64,000 nucleotides of DNA from an uncultured Pelagimonas sp. (GTDB taxonomy: Bacteria > Pseudomonadota > Alphaproteobacteria > Rhodobacterales > Rhodobacteraceae), in contig CANMIH010000009.1 of assembly GCA_947497905.1 (NCBI GenBank), positions 1 to 64,000 on the forward strand, written 5' to 3'. The position numbers and the translations under genes are program-made. The notes under the pieces were generated by a model, which did not search any database, was not told where the DNA came from, and saw only the letters and a list, made by a program, of their open reading frames with translations. Below, in pieces: positions 25,328 through 34,165 of this stretch; position 1 is the stretch's first letter; each line of letters begins with the position of its first letter.

Positions 25328-26119
25328 TTACGGTTTTATAAATTTTGCACCTGTGTTTCTGCGGCTGCCTGCAGCCATGGGGATCAAACCAACACCCTTG
25401 TCGCCATAATCCGCCAGCGCCGTTCGCAGGGCCTGCAGAGGTTCCAGCAAAGGTGTGGCAAGCGAGACAGGTTGCCCATTGGCTTCGGCTTTGGCTGAGA
25501 CGACCGAGACAATGCGAGGAGTTCCGTTGACGTCAAAGGTAAAGACCGGAGACCCAGAGGCGCCGAAATCGACTTCGCAACTGAGGATCAGAACTTCATT
25601 CTGCTGTGCCAAGACGTTGCACAACTCCTGAAGCGAGGGCGCTTCTGAACGGTCATGTGCATAAGACACCACGCCGACGCGCGCACCGCTGGGGGGCTGG
25701 GTGTCGGTTTGAAAGGGCGTGACTGTGGTGTTGCGTATGGGATGTTGCAGGCGGATCAGGCCAACGTCGTTGCGAATGCGATCGGTGTTAGAGGGGCCGG
25801 AGAACTGGTAATCTGGATGAGCTACCGCCGCGCGCACACGTCGATAGGCCGAGGCCCGGCCATTGCGCCACCCGGCCAGGAACTGGATATCGTCAACTTT
25901 GACCGGGGCACCAGTTTGGGCATCAAACAAACAATGAGCGGCGGTTAGAACCAATGTTGGCTCGATCAGGGCGCCGGTGCAAAAGGCCTCACCGGCAATT
26001 TCCAAACGGCCAACCGCTTCCCATTTGCGGCCATCTTCGACGCTGCCCAAGGAAAACAAACCCTGCGCAGATGCAAAGCTTCCACAAAGAACCAAAATAA
26101 AGGTCAGAAAAATCCGCAC
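25328..26119 (-). CDS. exported trypsin-like serine protease (second of two)
   Basis: A 263-residue S1 protease with a signal peptide (VRIFLTFILVLCGSFASA). The triad is His in LTAAHCLF, Asp in NDVGLIRL and Ser in FGASGSPVF. Start GTG at 26119 has AAAGGGGG 8 nt upstream; a TTG at 26140 is less well placed. The stop overlaps the probable translation start of the neighbouring protease gene, so the two are coupled. Tandem, similar enzymes with no pro-domain suggest duplication; substrates are unknown. Confidence 0.85.
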   Translation of the reverse strand: MRIFLTFILVLCGSFASAQGLFSLGSVEDGRKWEAVGRLEIAGEAFCTGALIEPTLVLTAAHCLFDAQTGAPVKVDDIQFLAGWRNGRASAYRRVRAAVAHPDYQFSGPSNTDRIRNDVGLIRLQHPIRNTTVTPFQTDTQPPSGARVGVVSYAHDRSEAPSLQELCNVLAQQNEVLILSCEVDFGASGSPVFTFDVNGTPRIVSVVSAKAEANGQPVSLATPLLEPLQALRTALADYGDKGVGLIPMAAGSRRNTGAKFIKP

Positions 26120-26195
26120 GCGCGCGCCCCCTTTGCCCAAGCCTTAGCCTCGTGTTGCGGCAATATTAGGGCAAAGGGTAATTTAAATTTTAAGC

Positions 26196-27479
26196 TTATC
26201 CCAGTGCAGGAGGTTTCGGTCCACCCGTGGCCCAGTCCAGAAGTTCAACGGTATGCACAATCGGCACCTCTGTTCCCGAGCCAATCTGCATCATGCACCC
26301 AATGTTACCTGCGGCGATGATATCGGGGGTTTTGGCCTCTAACGTTTCGACTTTGCGTGCTTTCAGTTCTTTGGAAATTTTCGGCTGCATGAGGTTGTAG
26401 GTGCCCGCCGATCCACAGCACAGGTGGCTGTTCTCTGGCTCGACCACTTTGAACCCAACGGTCTTCAAGAGATCTTTGGGGTGGGTTTTGATCTTCTGGC
26501 CATGCTGAAGCGAACAGGCGGCATGGTAAGCGACTTTGATGCCCTTCTGCTCCCCCTTGGGGATGTCTAGTTTGACCAGCAGCTCGCTGATATCCATGGC
26601 AATTTCTGAGACACGTTCCGCATCTTTGGCCAGTGGGTCGTTGCGGAACATATAGCCATAGTCTTTTACCGTGGTACCACAGCCACTGGTGTTGATCACA
26701 ATGGCATCCAGTCCCTTACCATCCATTTCACCGGCCCAGGTTTGAATGTTGGCCGCAGCGCTGGCATGGCTTTGGTCGGTTTTGCCCATATGGTGCGTCA
26801 GTGCCCCGCAACACCCGGCGCCTTCGGGAATGACGACTTCACAGCCGAGACGTGTGAGAAGCCGAATGGTGGCATCGTTGATGTCGGTGTTGAGGGCCTT
26901 TTGCGCGCATCCGGTCATCAGGACCACGCGCTTTTTGCGCGGTTCCACCGGAGCAAAGCTCTGGGGATCATCATTACGGCTGACCGGCGGGATATGTTTC
27001 GGGGCCATTTCCAACATGGCCTTCAGCCGATCATCGGGCATCATAAAGGCAAAGGGTCGTCCAATTTTCGCAGCCAGAAGTGCGAGACGAAATCGTGTTG
27101 GATACGGCAGGATTTGCGCCAATACCCATCGTAGCGCGCGGTCGGTGAAAGGGCGTTTGTAATTGTTTTCAATGTATTCGCGGGCATGATCAACCAGATG
27201 CATGTAATGGACACCTGACGGGCAGGTGGTCATACAGGCCAGACAGGACAGGCAGCGGTCAACATGTTTGACCGTTTTCTCATCGGGAACACGCTCATTC
27301 TCAAGCATATCCTTGATCTGATAGATCCGCCCGCGCGGGCTATCCAACTCATCCCCAAGCACCTGATAGGTCGGGCAAGTTGCGGTGCAAAATCCACAAT
27401 GCACACAAGAGCGCAAAATCTCATTTGCGCGTTCAATGCCGGGATCTTTCAGCTGGTCTTCGGTGAAATGCGTCTGCAT
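26196..27479 (-). CDS. glcF: glycolate oxidase iron-sulfur subunit
   Basis: Carries electrons from the flavin subunits of glycolate oxidase to the quinone pool. The 427-residue protein has two [4Fe-4S] motifs (CVHCGFCTATCPTY and CLSCLACMTTCPSG) and two CCG domains (GAGCCG and LCCGSAG). Length fits. The ATG at 27479 has CAGGAAGG about 11 nt upstream. It follows a small membrane gene in the operon, unlike the strict glcDEF order. Confidence 0.94.
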   Translation of the reverse strand: MQTHFTEDQLKDPGIERANEILRSCVHCGFCTATCPTYQVLGDELDSPRGRIYQIKDMLENERVPDEKTVKHVDRCLSCLACMTTCPSGVHYMHLVDHAREYIENNYKRPFTDRALRWVLAQILPYPTRFRLALLAAKIGRPFAFMMPDDRLKAMLEMAPKHIPPVSRNDDPQSFAPVEPRKKRVVLMTGCAQKALNTDINDATIRLLTRLGCEVVIPEGAGCCGALTHHMGKTDQSHASAAANIQTWAGEMDGKGLDAIVINTSGCGTTVKDYGYMFRNDPLAKDAERVSEIAMDISELLVKLDIPKGEQKGIKVAYHAACSLQHGQKIKTHPKDLLKTVGFKVVEPENSHLCCGSAGTYNLMQPKISKELKARKVETLEAKTPDIIAAGNIGCMMQIGSGTEVPIVHTVELLDWATGGPKPPALG

Positions 27480-27563
27480 GGCAAGCAAGCCTTCCTGTCG
27501 CACACGAGACCTTAAGGCCTGTATGCTGATGGGGTTCCTGTCAGATGCCTGGGCAGGTGAGCC

Positions 27564-27902
27564 TCAGGTCAATGTCAAAGCTGTAGCCAGGCCGAACCAA
27601 GGGAGCGTGGTTGCCATCAAAGCCATGATGGTGATCCCACGCTGTGTTTGCGGATGATAAAATCGCCGACAAAGTGCCAGCGCAAACATCGCAACCCCAC
27701 AGATCCAACCCATCCACAGAGCGCTTAAGGTGGCGAGGGGCGAAACCCCGTTTAGCCAAAGCGCTGCGAATGTTGCCGCAACAACCATCATCGCAAGGGC
27801 CATCAACGCATTTTTGCGCGCAGGCAGACGCATCAGCACAGCGCAAAGCGCCGGGCCAATTGCAAAGATTGCAATGAAAGTGAGAACGACAGTCTGGTTC
27901 AT
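27564..27902 (-). CDS. small membrane protein within the glc operon
   Basis: A 112-residue protein with about four membrane helices (starting MNQTVVLTFIAIFAIGPALC) and a short basic loop LMRLPARKN. The ATG overlaps the glcE stop by 4 nt, which shows it is translationally coupled to glycolate oxidase genes; glcF starts 85 nt downstream. I do not recognise a family. A role in membrane attachment of the enzyme or in transport of glycolate is a guess from position only. Confidence 0.7.
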   Translation of the reverse strand: MNQTVVLTFIAIFAIGPALCAVLMRLPARKNALMALAMMVVAATFAALWLNGVSPLATLSALWMGWICGVAMFALALCRRFYHPQTQRGITIMALMATTLPWFGLATALTLT

Positions 27903-29008
27903 CCGGTCATTACCCTTGGGTTCAGTATTCCCCTAGGGTCGAATTTATCCCGCAACCCTTGCGAAAGTGTGGCCAAAACCGCGGTTTCGGGATGAAAACG
28001 AGGTGTTTTTGCAGTTCCTCGTACCAACGTGGCATGTCCGCCAAAGGCGCCAAGCCGGTTGCGAGCATCTGTTCCTTCAGGGAGACATGCCCAGATCAAC
28101 CCACCTCCCCAGTCATACATGACAGCCTCAGCCTGCAATCGTCGTGCCAGCTCTGGCCCGTCCGAGGGTTTGCAGGACACTTTCCAGACATCGCCTGAAT
28201 GGTCTTGTAACGGCTCAACATCGCGAATGGCGGACCAGAGTGCGGCGCATTGTGTGGGATCGGTTTCAACCGTCACGTCTTGTGCCTTGAAGAGGTCGCG
28301 CAGCTCGCCCGCGCGATAGGCGACAGACCCCTCAAACCCCTCGATGCGGATCATGGTTTTCGCATCTGCTGGATCTGATGCAGAGATATGTGCCGCGCCG
28401 GTGACATCAAAGGGCGAGCCAAGGGCTTTGGACATCGCGGACACCGCGTCCTCATCACCTAGACCGGTGAGAATCACGGTTGCGGTGGCTTCGGGTGTGG
28501 GCAGAACCTTGAAGCTGACTTCTGTCAGCGCACCAAGGCTTCCCCAGCTTCCGGCCATCAATTTGACCAGATCGTAGCCGGTGACGTTTTTCATCACTCG
28601 ACCCCCGTTTTTCACAACGGTGCCCTGACCATCCACAAAACGGACGCCCAACATCAGATCGCGGCAGGCTCCGGCCTGGATCCGGCGGGGGCCGCTGATG
28701 TTTCCGGCGGCGATACCACCAATGGTTGGAGCGCCAGAGGTGCCCAACAGGCCGCGATGGTCCATCGGTTCAAAGGGGAGACGCTGGCCCTCGGCATCAA
28801 GTGCTGTTTCAATATCTGCCAATGGGGTGCCCGCCTTGACCACTAGGGTCAACGCGCCAGGATCATAAAGGCTGATGCCGGAAAGGCCGCCGGTCTCTAT
28901 CGGTGTTCCTTCAGTCAGTACTCCGCGAGTGGCACCACCGCGGATACTCAGCGGCCCATCCGCCGTTTTGATCATCTCGGCCAGCTCGGCCTCACTCTCA
29001 GGTCTCAT
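27899..29008 (-). CDS. glcE: glycolate oxidase FAD-binding subunit
   Basis: A 369-residue flavoprotein of the PCMH-type FAD family, second flavin subunit of glycolate oxidase. Motifs include SIRGGATRG, GLLGTSGAPTIGGIAAGNISG (FAD pyrophosphate region) and KNVTGYDLVKLMAGSWG. Start ATG at 29008 lies 35 nt after glcD. It overlaps the next gene by 4 nt. Confidence 0.93.
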   Translation of the reverse strand: MRPESEAELAEMIKTADGPLSIRGGATRGVLTEGTPIETGGLSGISLYDPGALTLVVKAGTPLADIETALDAEGQRLPFEPMDHRGLLGTSGAPTIGGIAAGNISGPRRIQAGACRDLMLGVRFVDGQGTVVKNGGRVMKNVTGYDLVKLMAGSWGSLGALTEVSFKVLPTPEATATVILTGLGDEDAVSAMSKALGSPFDVTGAAHISASDPADAKTMIRIEGFEGSVAYRAGELRDLFKAQDVTVETDPTQCAALWSAIRDVEPLQDHSGDVWKVSCKPSDGPELARRLQAEAVMYDWGGGLIWACLPEGTDARNRLGAFGGHATLVRGTAKTPRFHPETAVLATLSQGLRDKFDPRGILNPRVMTG

Positions 29009-29043
29009 GTGTGTACTCTTCGAATTTGTCCCGGGGGAGTGCC

Positions 29044-30483
29044 TTATTCCGCAGCATGGCGGCGGCTTTCAGATGATGTCAGTGGAAAGACTTTGGCGGG
29101 GTTCAAAAGCCACTGGGGATCAAACACATCCTTCACGCACATCTGCGCATTCAGATCTTCCGGGGCGTATTGATCCAGCATTAGATCGCGTTTTTCGATG
29201 CCCACACCATGTTCGCCGGTCAAACAACCACCCACTTCGACACAAAGGCGCAGGATATCGGCACCGAAGGCCTCACAGAGTTCGAGATCACCGGGCTTGT
29301 TGGCATCAAACAGGATCAGTGGGTGCATATTGCCGTCACCAGCATGGAAAACATTGGCGACGCCTAGACCATAGTGTTTGGACAGCTCACCAATGCGGCG
29401 CAGAACGTAGGGCAGTTCTGAGACCGGGATTGTGCCATCCAGACACATATAGTCATTGATCTGACCCATGGCCCCAAAGGCGGATTTGCGACCCAGCCAG
29501 ATGCGCCCGGCCTCATCGGCGTCTTTTGCTTCTCGCAGCTCGACAGGGTTGTGACGCTTTGCAATCTCCAGGATCAAGGCGAGCTGTTCCTGGATTTCTG
29601 CTTCGCTGCCCTCAACCTCAACGATCAAAAGCGCTTCGCACATGGGATACCCCGCCTTGGCGAAAGCTTCGCAGGCTTCGATACAGGGTCGGTCCATGAA
29701 CTCGATTGCGACAGGTAAAATGCCCGCTTTGATGATGTCGGAGACGCAGGTGCCCGCGACCTCGTTGCTGTCAAAGCCCATCAAAACCGGGCGGGCCCCT
29801 TCGGGTTTGCGCAAGATCCGCAGGGTCGCTTCGGTCACAACACCTAGCTGGCCCTCAGATCCACAGATAACCCCTAGCAAATCCAACCCGCCTGGATCCA
29901 GGTGTGCGCCGCCAATTTCTACGATGGTGCCATCCATCTGAACCATGGTGACCCCGAGCAGATTGTTGGTGGTCACGCCATACTTCAGGCAATGCGCGCC
30001 ACCTGAGTTCATGGCGATATTGCCCGCGATGGCACAGGCCAATTGTGACGACGGGTCAGGGGCGTAAAAGAAGTCTTCCTCTTCCACTGCGCCAGTGACC
30101 GAGAGGTTGGTCCGACCGGTCTGGACCCGCACAAAGCGGTTGTCATAATCCGCTTCAAGCACCTGCGTCATGCGTGAAACGCCCAAGATAATGGAATCGG
30201 CAGTCGGCAATGAGCCCCCGGCCAGAGAGGTTCCCGCACCACGTGGCACAACAGGTACACCTTCTTGGTGACAGATACGCAGTACCTCTGCGACCTCTTG
30301 TGTGGTGCGGGGCAACACAGCCGCCAATGGGGGGCACCTGTAAGCGGTCAAGGCATCACACTCATAGGCGCGTGTTTCGGCCTCGTCCGAGATGACGGAA
30401 TCTTTTGGTAGAACGCTTTGTAAACGTTCGACAATACGTGCCTTGCGGCCAATTACACTGGCGCTGGGGTTTGGCATGTCCAT
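29044..30483 (-). CDS. glcD: glycolate oxidase subunit D
   Basis: The catalytic FAD subunit that oxidises glycolate to glyoxylate. The 479-residue protein has the PCMH FAD-binding motif VVPRGAGTSLAGGSLP, AGNIAMNSGG, and a C-terminal FAD oxidase domain with NVFHAGDGNMHPL and GEHGVGIEKR. The ATG at 30483 has GGAGGA upstream. First gene of the operon glcD-glcE-membrane gene-glcF. An imperfect inverted repeat TTGGT, 11 nt, ACCAA at 30501-30521 lies just upstream and could be a regulator site, but its spacing is unlike known GntR sites. Confidence 0.94.
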   Translation of the reverse strand: MDMPNPSASVIGRKARIVERLQSVLPKDSVISDEAETRAYECDALTAYRCPPLAAVLPRTTQEVAEVLRICHQEGVPVVPRGAGTSLAGGSLPTADSIILGVSRMTQVLEADYDNRFVRVQTGRTNLSVTGAVEEEDFFYAPDPSSQLACAIAGNIAMNSGGAHCLKYGVTTNNLLGVTMVQMDGTIVEIGGAHLDPGGLDLLGVICGSEGQLGVVTEATLRILRKPEGARPVLMGFDSNEVAGTCVSDIIKAGILPVAIEFMDRPCIEACEAFAKAGYPMCEALLIVEVEGSEAEIQEQLALILEIAKRHNPVELREAKDADEAGRIWLGRKSAFGAMGQINDYMCLDGTIPVSELPYVLRRIGELSKHYGLGVANVFHAGDGNMHPLILFDANKPGDLELCEAFGADILRLCVEVGGCLTGEHGVGIEKRDLMLDQYAPEDLNAQMCVKDVFDPQWLLNPAKVFPLTSSESRRHAAE

Positions 30484-30604
30484 CAAGGGTCCTCCATGAA
30501 TTGGTCATTTTATATAACCAAATTTATGAAAACGCGAGTCCTGATTTTTCCATGCGATATGTTGGCGGCTTGCCAAGGCACAGGCAAACAGGTCATCTAG
30601 CGCC

Positions 30605-31015
30605 ATGGACTGGGTTAAAATCATACATCTTCTTTGCGTTATGGGCTGGATGACGTCGATCTTCGCCGTCCCTCGCGCTTTGATCTATTGGAAGCGCGAG
30701 TGGGATCGTTTGGGGGAATTTGGCCCATTGGGAGATCTCACCATCAGGCTGTATCGGTTTTCGGCCGGGCTTGCGGTCATTGCGCTGGGCACAGGCCTGG
30801 TCTTGGCCTGGGACTGGGGATGGCCCGCTTGGGTACACCTAAAGCTGACGCTGGTGGCGCTTTTGGCGGCGCATTATATCTGGATTGGCAAACTGGTGCT
30901 GCGTGCGCGCAAAGGCGAGTTCCGCGAAAGTGATGTGTTTCTACGCATCTTCAATGAAGTGAGCGTGTTAGGCGCCATTGCGATCCTTTGGGTTGTGGTG
31001 GTCAAACCCTTCTGA
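30605..31015 (+). CDS. HemJ-like / CopD family membrane protein
   Basis: A 136-residue protein with four helices. The start MDWVKIIHLLCVMGWMTSIF carries the histidine typical of HemJ (protoporphyrinogen IX oxidase), and WVHLKLTLVALLAAHYIW contains the conserved lysine; RALIYW matches the family. HemJ oxidises protoporphyrinogen in heme synthesis. Since the gene sits with DUF599 and not heme genes, it could be a paralogue with another role. It is divergent from glcD. Confidence 0.7.
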   Translation: MDWVKIIHLLCVMGWMTSIFAVPRALIYWKREWDRLGEFGPLGDLTIRLYRFSAGLAVIALGTGLVLAWDWGWPAWVHLKLTLVALLAAHYIWIGKLVLRARKGEFRESDVFLRIFNEVSVLGAIAILWVVVVKPF

Positions 31016-31758
31016 TGACCTTCGCTGACCTCATCGCACCGTTCACGATACTTGATGCTTCGGCGGTCGGGTTGCTGCTGCTCTGCTGGATTGCCTGTAC
31101 GCTGATGATCGAAAATGCTCCGGCTGCGCGACCATCGACGTCGAATTTGATGGCTCAGTATCGGCGAGAGTGGATGTTGGTCTTTGTCACGCGCGATCCC
31201 CGGATATTTGACAGTCAGATCGTCACAAGCCTGCGTCAGGGCACGGCGTTTTTTGCCTCGGCCAGCATGATCGCCATTGGTGGTGGCATGGCGCTGCTGG
31301 GGAATGCTGAATTGGTCAGTGGCTTGGCCAAAGACCTGACCCAAGCGGCGGCGCCGGATGTTGTTTGGGAGATCAAGCTGATCGTCATGTTGGGGTTTGC
31401 AACCAACGCCTTTTTGAAATTCGTCTGGTCGCATCGGCTGTTTGGCTACTGTTCTGTATTGATGGCGGCTGTGCCCAACGATCCCAATCATCCCTCAGCC
31501 GAGCCGCGTGCCATGAAAGCTGCTGCGATCAATATCGCCGGAGCACGCTCATACAATCGCGGTTTACGGTCGGTCTATTTCGGTATTGCCTCCACAGCGT
31601 GGTTGGCTGGTGGTTGGGCATTGATTGTTGCTGTGGTGTTCACGCTTGGGGTGATTTTGCGCAGAGAGTTTGCCTCGCAATCCCGCCGTGTTCTTTTGGA
31701 TGTGTGTGATGACAATCTTCGAACGCAGGCTCAAGCGGATGTGACTTCGACAAACTGA
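31015..31758 (+). CDS. DUF599 family membrane protein
   Basis: A 247-residue polytopic protein with about five helices and the family patterns LMAQYRREWM, DPRIFDSQIV and WSHRLFGYCSVLMAAVP. Function unknown. The ATG overlaps the stop of the HemJ-like gene (TGATG), so the two are translationally coupled. Confidence 0.85.
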   Translation: MTFADLIAPFTILDASAVGLLLLCWIACTLMIENAPAARPSTSNLMAQYRREWMLVFVTRDPRIFDSQIVTSLRQGTAFFASASMIAIGGGMALLGNAELVSGLAKDLTQAAAPDVVWEIKLIVMLGFATNAFLKFVWSHRLFGYCSVLMAAVPNDPNHPSAEPRAMKAAAINIAGARSYNRGLRSVYFGIASTAWLAGGWALIVAVVFTLGVILRREFASQSRRVLLDVCDDNLRTQAQADVTSTN

Positions 31759-31778
31759 GCGCATGGTATGATACGGCC

Positions 31779-32126
31779 ATGAGATATTTTTTACTGTTTA
31801 TACTCGCGGCAACCGGCCTACAGGCTGATCCACCGCAGATAGTCGATGTCATGGCCAGTCCAAGCGGCGGCACCTGGCGGTTTTCCGTAACCCTGGCACA
31901 TCCGGATACGGGCTGGGATCACTATGCGGATGGCTGGCGTGTTGAGGCCTTGGACGGAACGGTTCTGGGAACACGGGTTCTGGCGCATCCTCACGTGAAC
32001 GAGCAGCCTTTTACGCGGTCGCAGAGTGGCATCGCTGTTCCAGACAGCGCTACGCAGGTTCTGGTACGGGCCAAAGATTCAGTCGATGGTTGGTCTGAGG
32101 AGGCAATGGTGTTTGATCTGCCCTAG
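31779..32126 (+). CDS. small exported protein of unknown function
   Basis: A 115-residue protein with a signal peptide (MRYFLLFILAATGLQA, cut before DPP). The mature part starts QIVDVMASPSGGTWRFSVTL and includes HPDTGWDHYADGWRVEA, suggesting a small beta-sandwich. It is in the same direction as the DUF599 gene, 20 nt downstream, and convergent with the moxR cluster, overlapping its last gene by 4 nt. I do not know a function. Confidence 0.7.
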   Translation: MRYFLLFILAATGLQADPPQIVDVMASPSGGTWRFSVTLAHPDTGWDHYADGWRVEALDGTVLGTRVLAHPHVNEQPFTRSQSGIAVPDSATQVLVRAKDSVDGWSEEAMVFDLP

Positions 32127-34165
32127 GCCGAGCGGCCCTCTCGCAACCAGGCCCCGATAATCATCAGAGACGCCAGAACCAGCACCAGCCAAGATGGCAG
32201 AAGCGGGGTCTGGCGCACATCCAGAGTTTCGGAAGCATTCCGCGGTGTTAATCCGATCCAACCCCGCCCCGCCGCAGGTCGGCCCGCGCGGATGTTGCGG
32301 ATGTTTGGAAGGCCCTCTTCCAATCGCAAAGCCCCTCCACGCCACGTTTCGATCAACGGTGTGAGAGCCTCGGCACTTGCGATCGTCTCCTCGAATTCTC
32401 GAGGAGCAGCCGGGCCTAAGCCAATAACCGCACTCAAATCACCATCGCTCAAACGATAAAGGCCAATTTCCGGGCCGTTATAGGTGGCTTCGAACCGGCC
32501 GGGGCTTACCTCGCTCAGCGTGATCTCATGAGAGGTTCCATCTGGATGGGTGATGGTGATCGGTGCGGCTTCTACGGCAAGAGTGCGGCGGATCACCCTG
32601 AGCGATTGCCCGGCGGCCTCTGCCCAAAGCGCCTCTTCCTCAAGCTCGGGTTCTTTCATCATCCAATGCGCCAGACGGCGCAAAAGCTCAAGCTGAGGTC
32701 CACCGCCTTCATAACCACGCGACCAGAGCCAGGCATGATCTGAGGCCAAAAGTGCAACGCGACCTTCGCCAACGCGATCCAGAACCAAAAGCGGCCGATT
32801 ATCGATCCCCTGCATGACAGTCTGTCCGCTGCGGGGTTCCACTTCGATCTGACGTAGCCAACGTCCCCAGGTCTCTGGGCCGGTCAATCCCGAGGTGACC
32901 GGATGACGCTGGCCCAGGTCTGTCACCGTGGGGCGAAAGCCCTCTTCGACCACACGTGCGGTGGGTTCAGCGGGCAAGACTTCGGCCAGGGGCGAGCGAT
33001 AGATTGAATCGGCGCTGGCAAAATCGGGACCTGCCGCCACCAGAACTGCCCCGCCCTGTTCGACATAGTTGCGCACATTGTCGAGATAGATAGACGGCAG
33101 AATACCGCGGCGTTTGTATCGGTCAAAAATGATCAGATCGAAATCTTCGATCTTTTCCAGAAATAGCTCACGAGTGGGGAAGGCGATCAGTGAAAGCTCA
33201 TCCACTGGTACGCCGTCCTGTTTTTCAGGTGGTCGTAAAATGGTGAAATGAACCAGATCGACCGAACTGTCAGATTTCAAAAGATTTCGCCAGGTGCGCC
33301 CGCCCGCGTGAGGTTCCCCGGAAACAAGCAGAACACGCAATCTGTCGCGCACACCATTGATCTGAACCAACGCTGTGTTGTTGCGGTCCGTCAGTTCCCC
33401 TTCTGCGGTGGGCACGGTAAATTGGATCACATTCATTCCGCCGTGCGGAAGTGTAATGGGGAGGTGCAGATCCTGCCCAACAGGGACCGAAAACTGCTGG
33501 GGCGGTTCACCGTCAACGGAAATTAAGATGTCACTGCTCAGGTCTCCGGGGGCCGCGCCTTGATCTTCGATGCGCAGGGTCAGTTCGACCTCTTCGCCCA
33601 GAATGGCAAAGGCCGGAGCATTGCGCACGATAAGCCGTCGGTCCCAATCGGTGTCTTTTCCTGTGAGCAACAGGTGCAGGGGCGCAGGTAGGTCAGGCGC
33701 GCGTTCTAGATCATGCAATCGGCCATCTGACAGCAGCAGGATCCCGGCGATCCGTCCACGGGGCTCCTCGGCCAGCGCAGCAGACAGTGCCGTCATCAAT
33801 TGAGTGCCTGCATCTCCGTCACCATCTCCCACGGGGATACGACGCACTTCGGTGTTTGGACGGGCTTCGAGCGTTGCAACCAAGGTCTCTGCGGCCTCAG
33901 AGGTCACACCCGCACGTTCAGCCAACCGCTGTGAGGCGCTTTCGTCGACGATCATCAGAACGATATCATTGAGCGGTGCGGTGTCCTCGATCTGATACGA
34001 AGGTTGCGCCAAAGCACCAACAAGAACCACACCGGCCAGAAGCCGAAGTGCCCATCCCGAGAGACCGCGCCACAGGGCTAAAACCACACCGACAATAGCC
34101 AAGGCGCCGAGAGCGACAATAATCACCCAAGGCAGAAGCGGGTCAAAAACGATGTGTCCGGTCAT
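32123..34165 (-). CDS. large membrane protein with VWA-like and GATase-like domains
   Basis: A 680-residue protein with two helices at the N-terminus, a VWA-like region containing a MIDAS-type motif DESAS (IVDESASQR), then LLLSDGRLHD, and a class-I-glutamine-amidotransferase-like segment (VLLVSGEPHAGG, LIIFDRYKRRGILP). A final helix is near the C-terminus. Last gene of the moxR cluster; it overlaps the preceding gene by 4 nt (ATGA). The family is common in alphaproteobacterial moxR loci, and its role is unproven. Confidence 0.8.
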   Translation of the reverse strand: MTGHIVFDPLLPWVIIVALGALAIVGVVLALWRGLSGWALRLLAGVVLVGALAQPSYQIEDTAPLNDIVLMIVDESASQRLAERAGVTSEAAETLVATLEARPNTEVRRIPVGDGDGDAGTQLMTALSAALAEEPRGRIAGILLLSDGRLHDLERAPDLPAPLHLLLTGKDTDWDRRLIVRNAPAFAILGEEVELTLRIEDQGAAPGDLSSDILISVDGEPPQQFSVPVGQDLHLPITLPHGGMNVIQFTVPTAEGELTDRNNTALVQINGVRDRLRVLLVSGEPHAGGRTWRNLLKSDSSVDLVHFTILRPPEKQDGVPVDELSLIAFPTRELFLEKIEDFDLIIFDRYKRRGILPSIYLDNVRNYVEQGGAVLVAAGPDFASADSIYRSPLAEVLPAEPTARVVEEGFRPTVTDLGQRHPVTSGLTGPETWGRWLRQIEVEPRSGQTVMQGIDNRPLLVLDRVGEGRVALLASDHAWLWSRGYEGGGPQLELLRRLAHWMMKEPELEEEALWAEAAGQSLRVIRRTLAVEAAPITITHPDGTSHEITLSEVSPGRFEATYNGPEIGLYRLSDGDLSAVIGLGPAAPREFEETIASAEALTPLIETWRGGALRLEEGLPNIRNIRAGRPAAGRGWIGLTPRNASETLDVRQTPLLPSWLVLVLASLMIIGAWLREGRSA

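Noticed and set aside
30501-30521. TTGGT, 11 nt, ACCAA as a GntR-type operator of the glc operon
   Set aside because: Half-sites resemble FadR/PdhR types but the spacer is far too long; kept only as a remark in the glcD entry.
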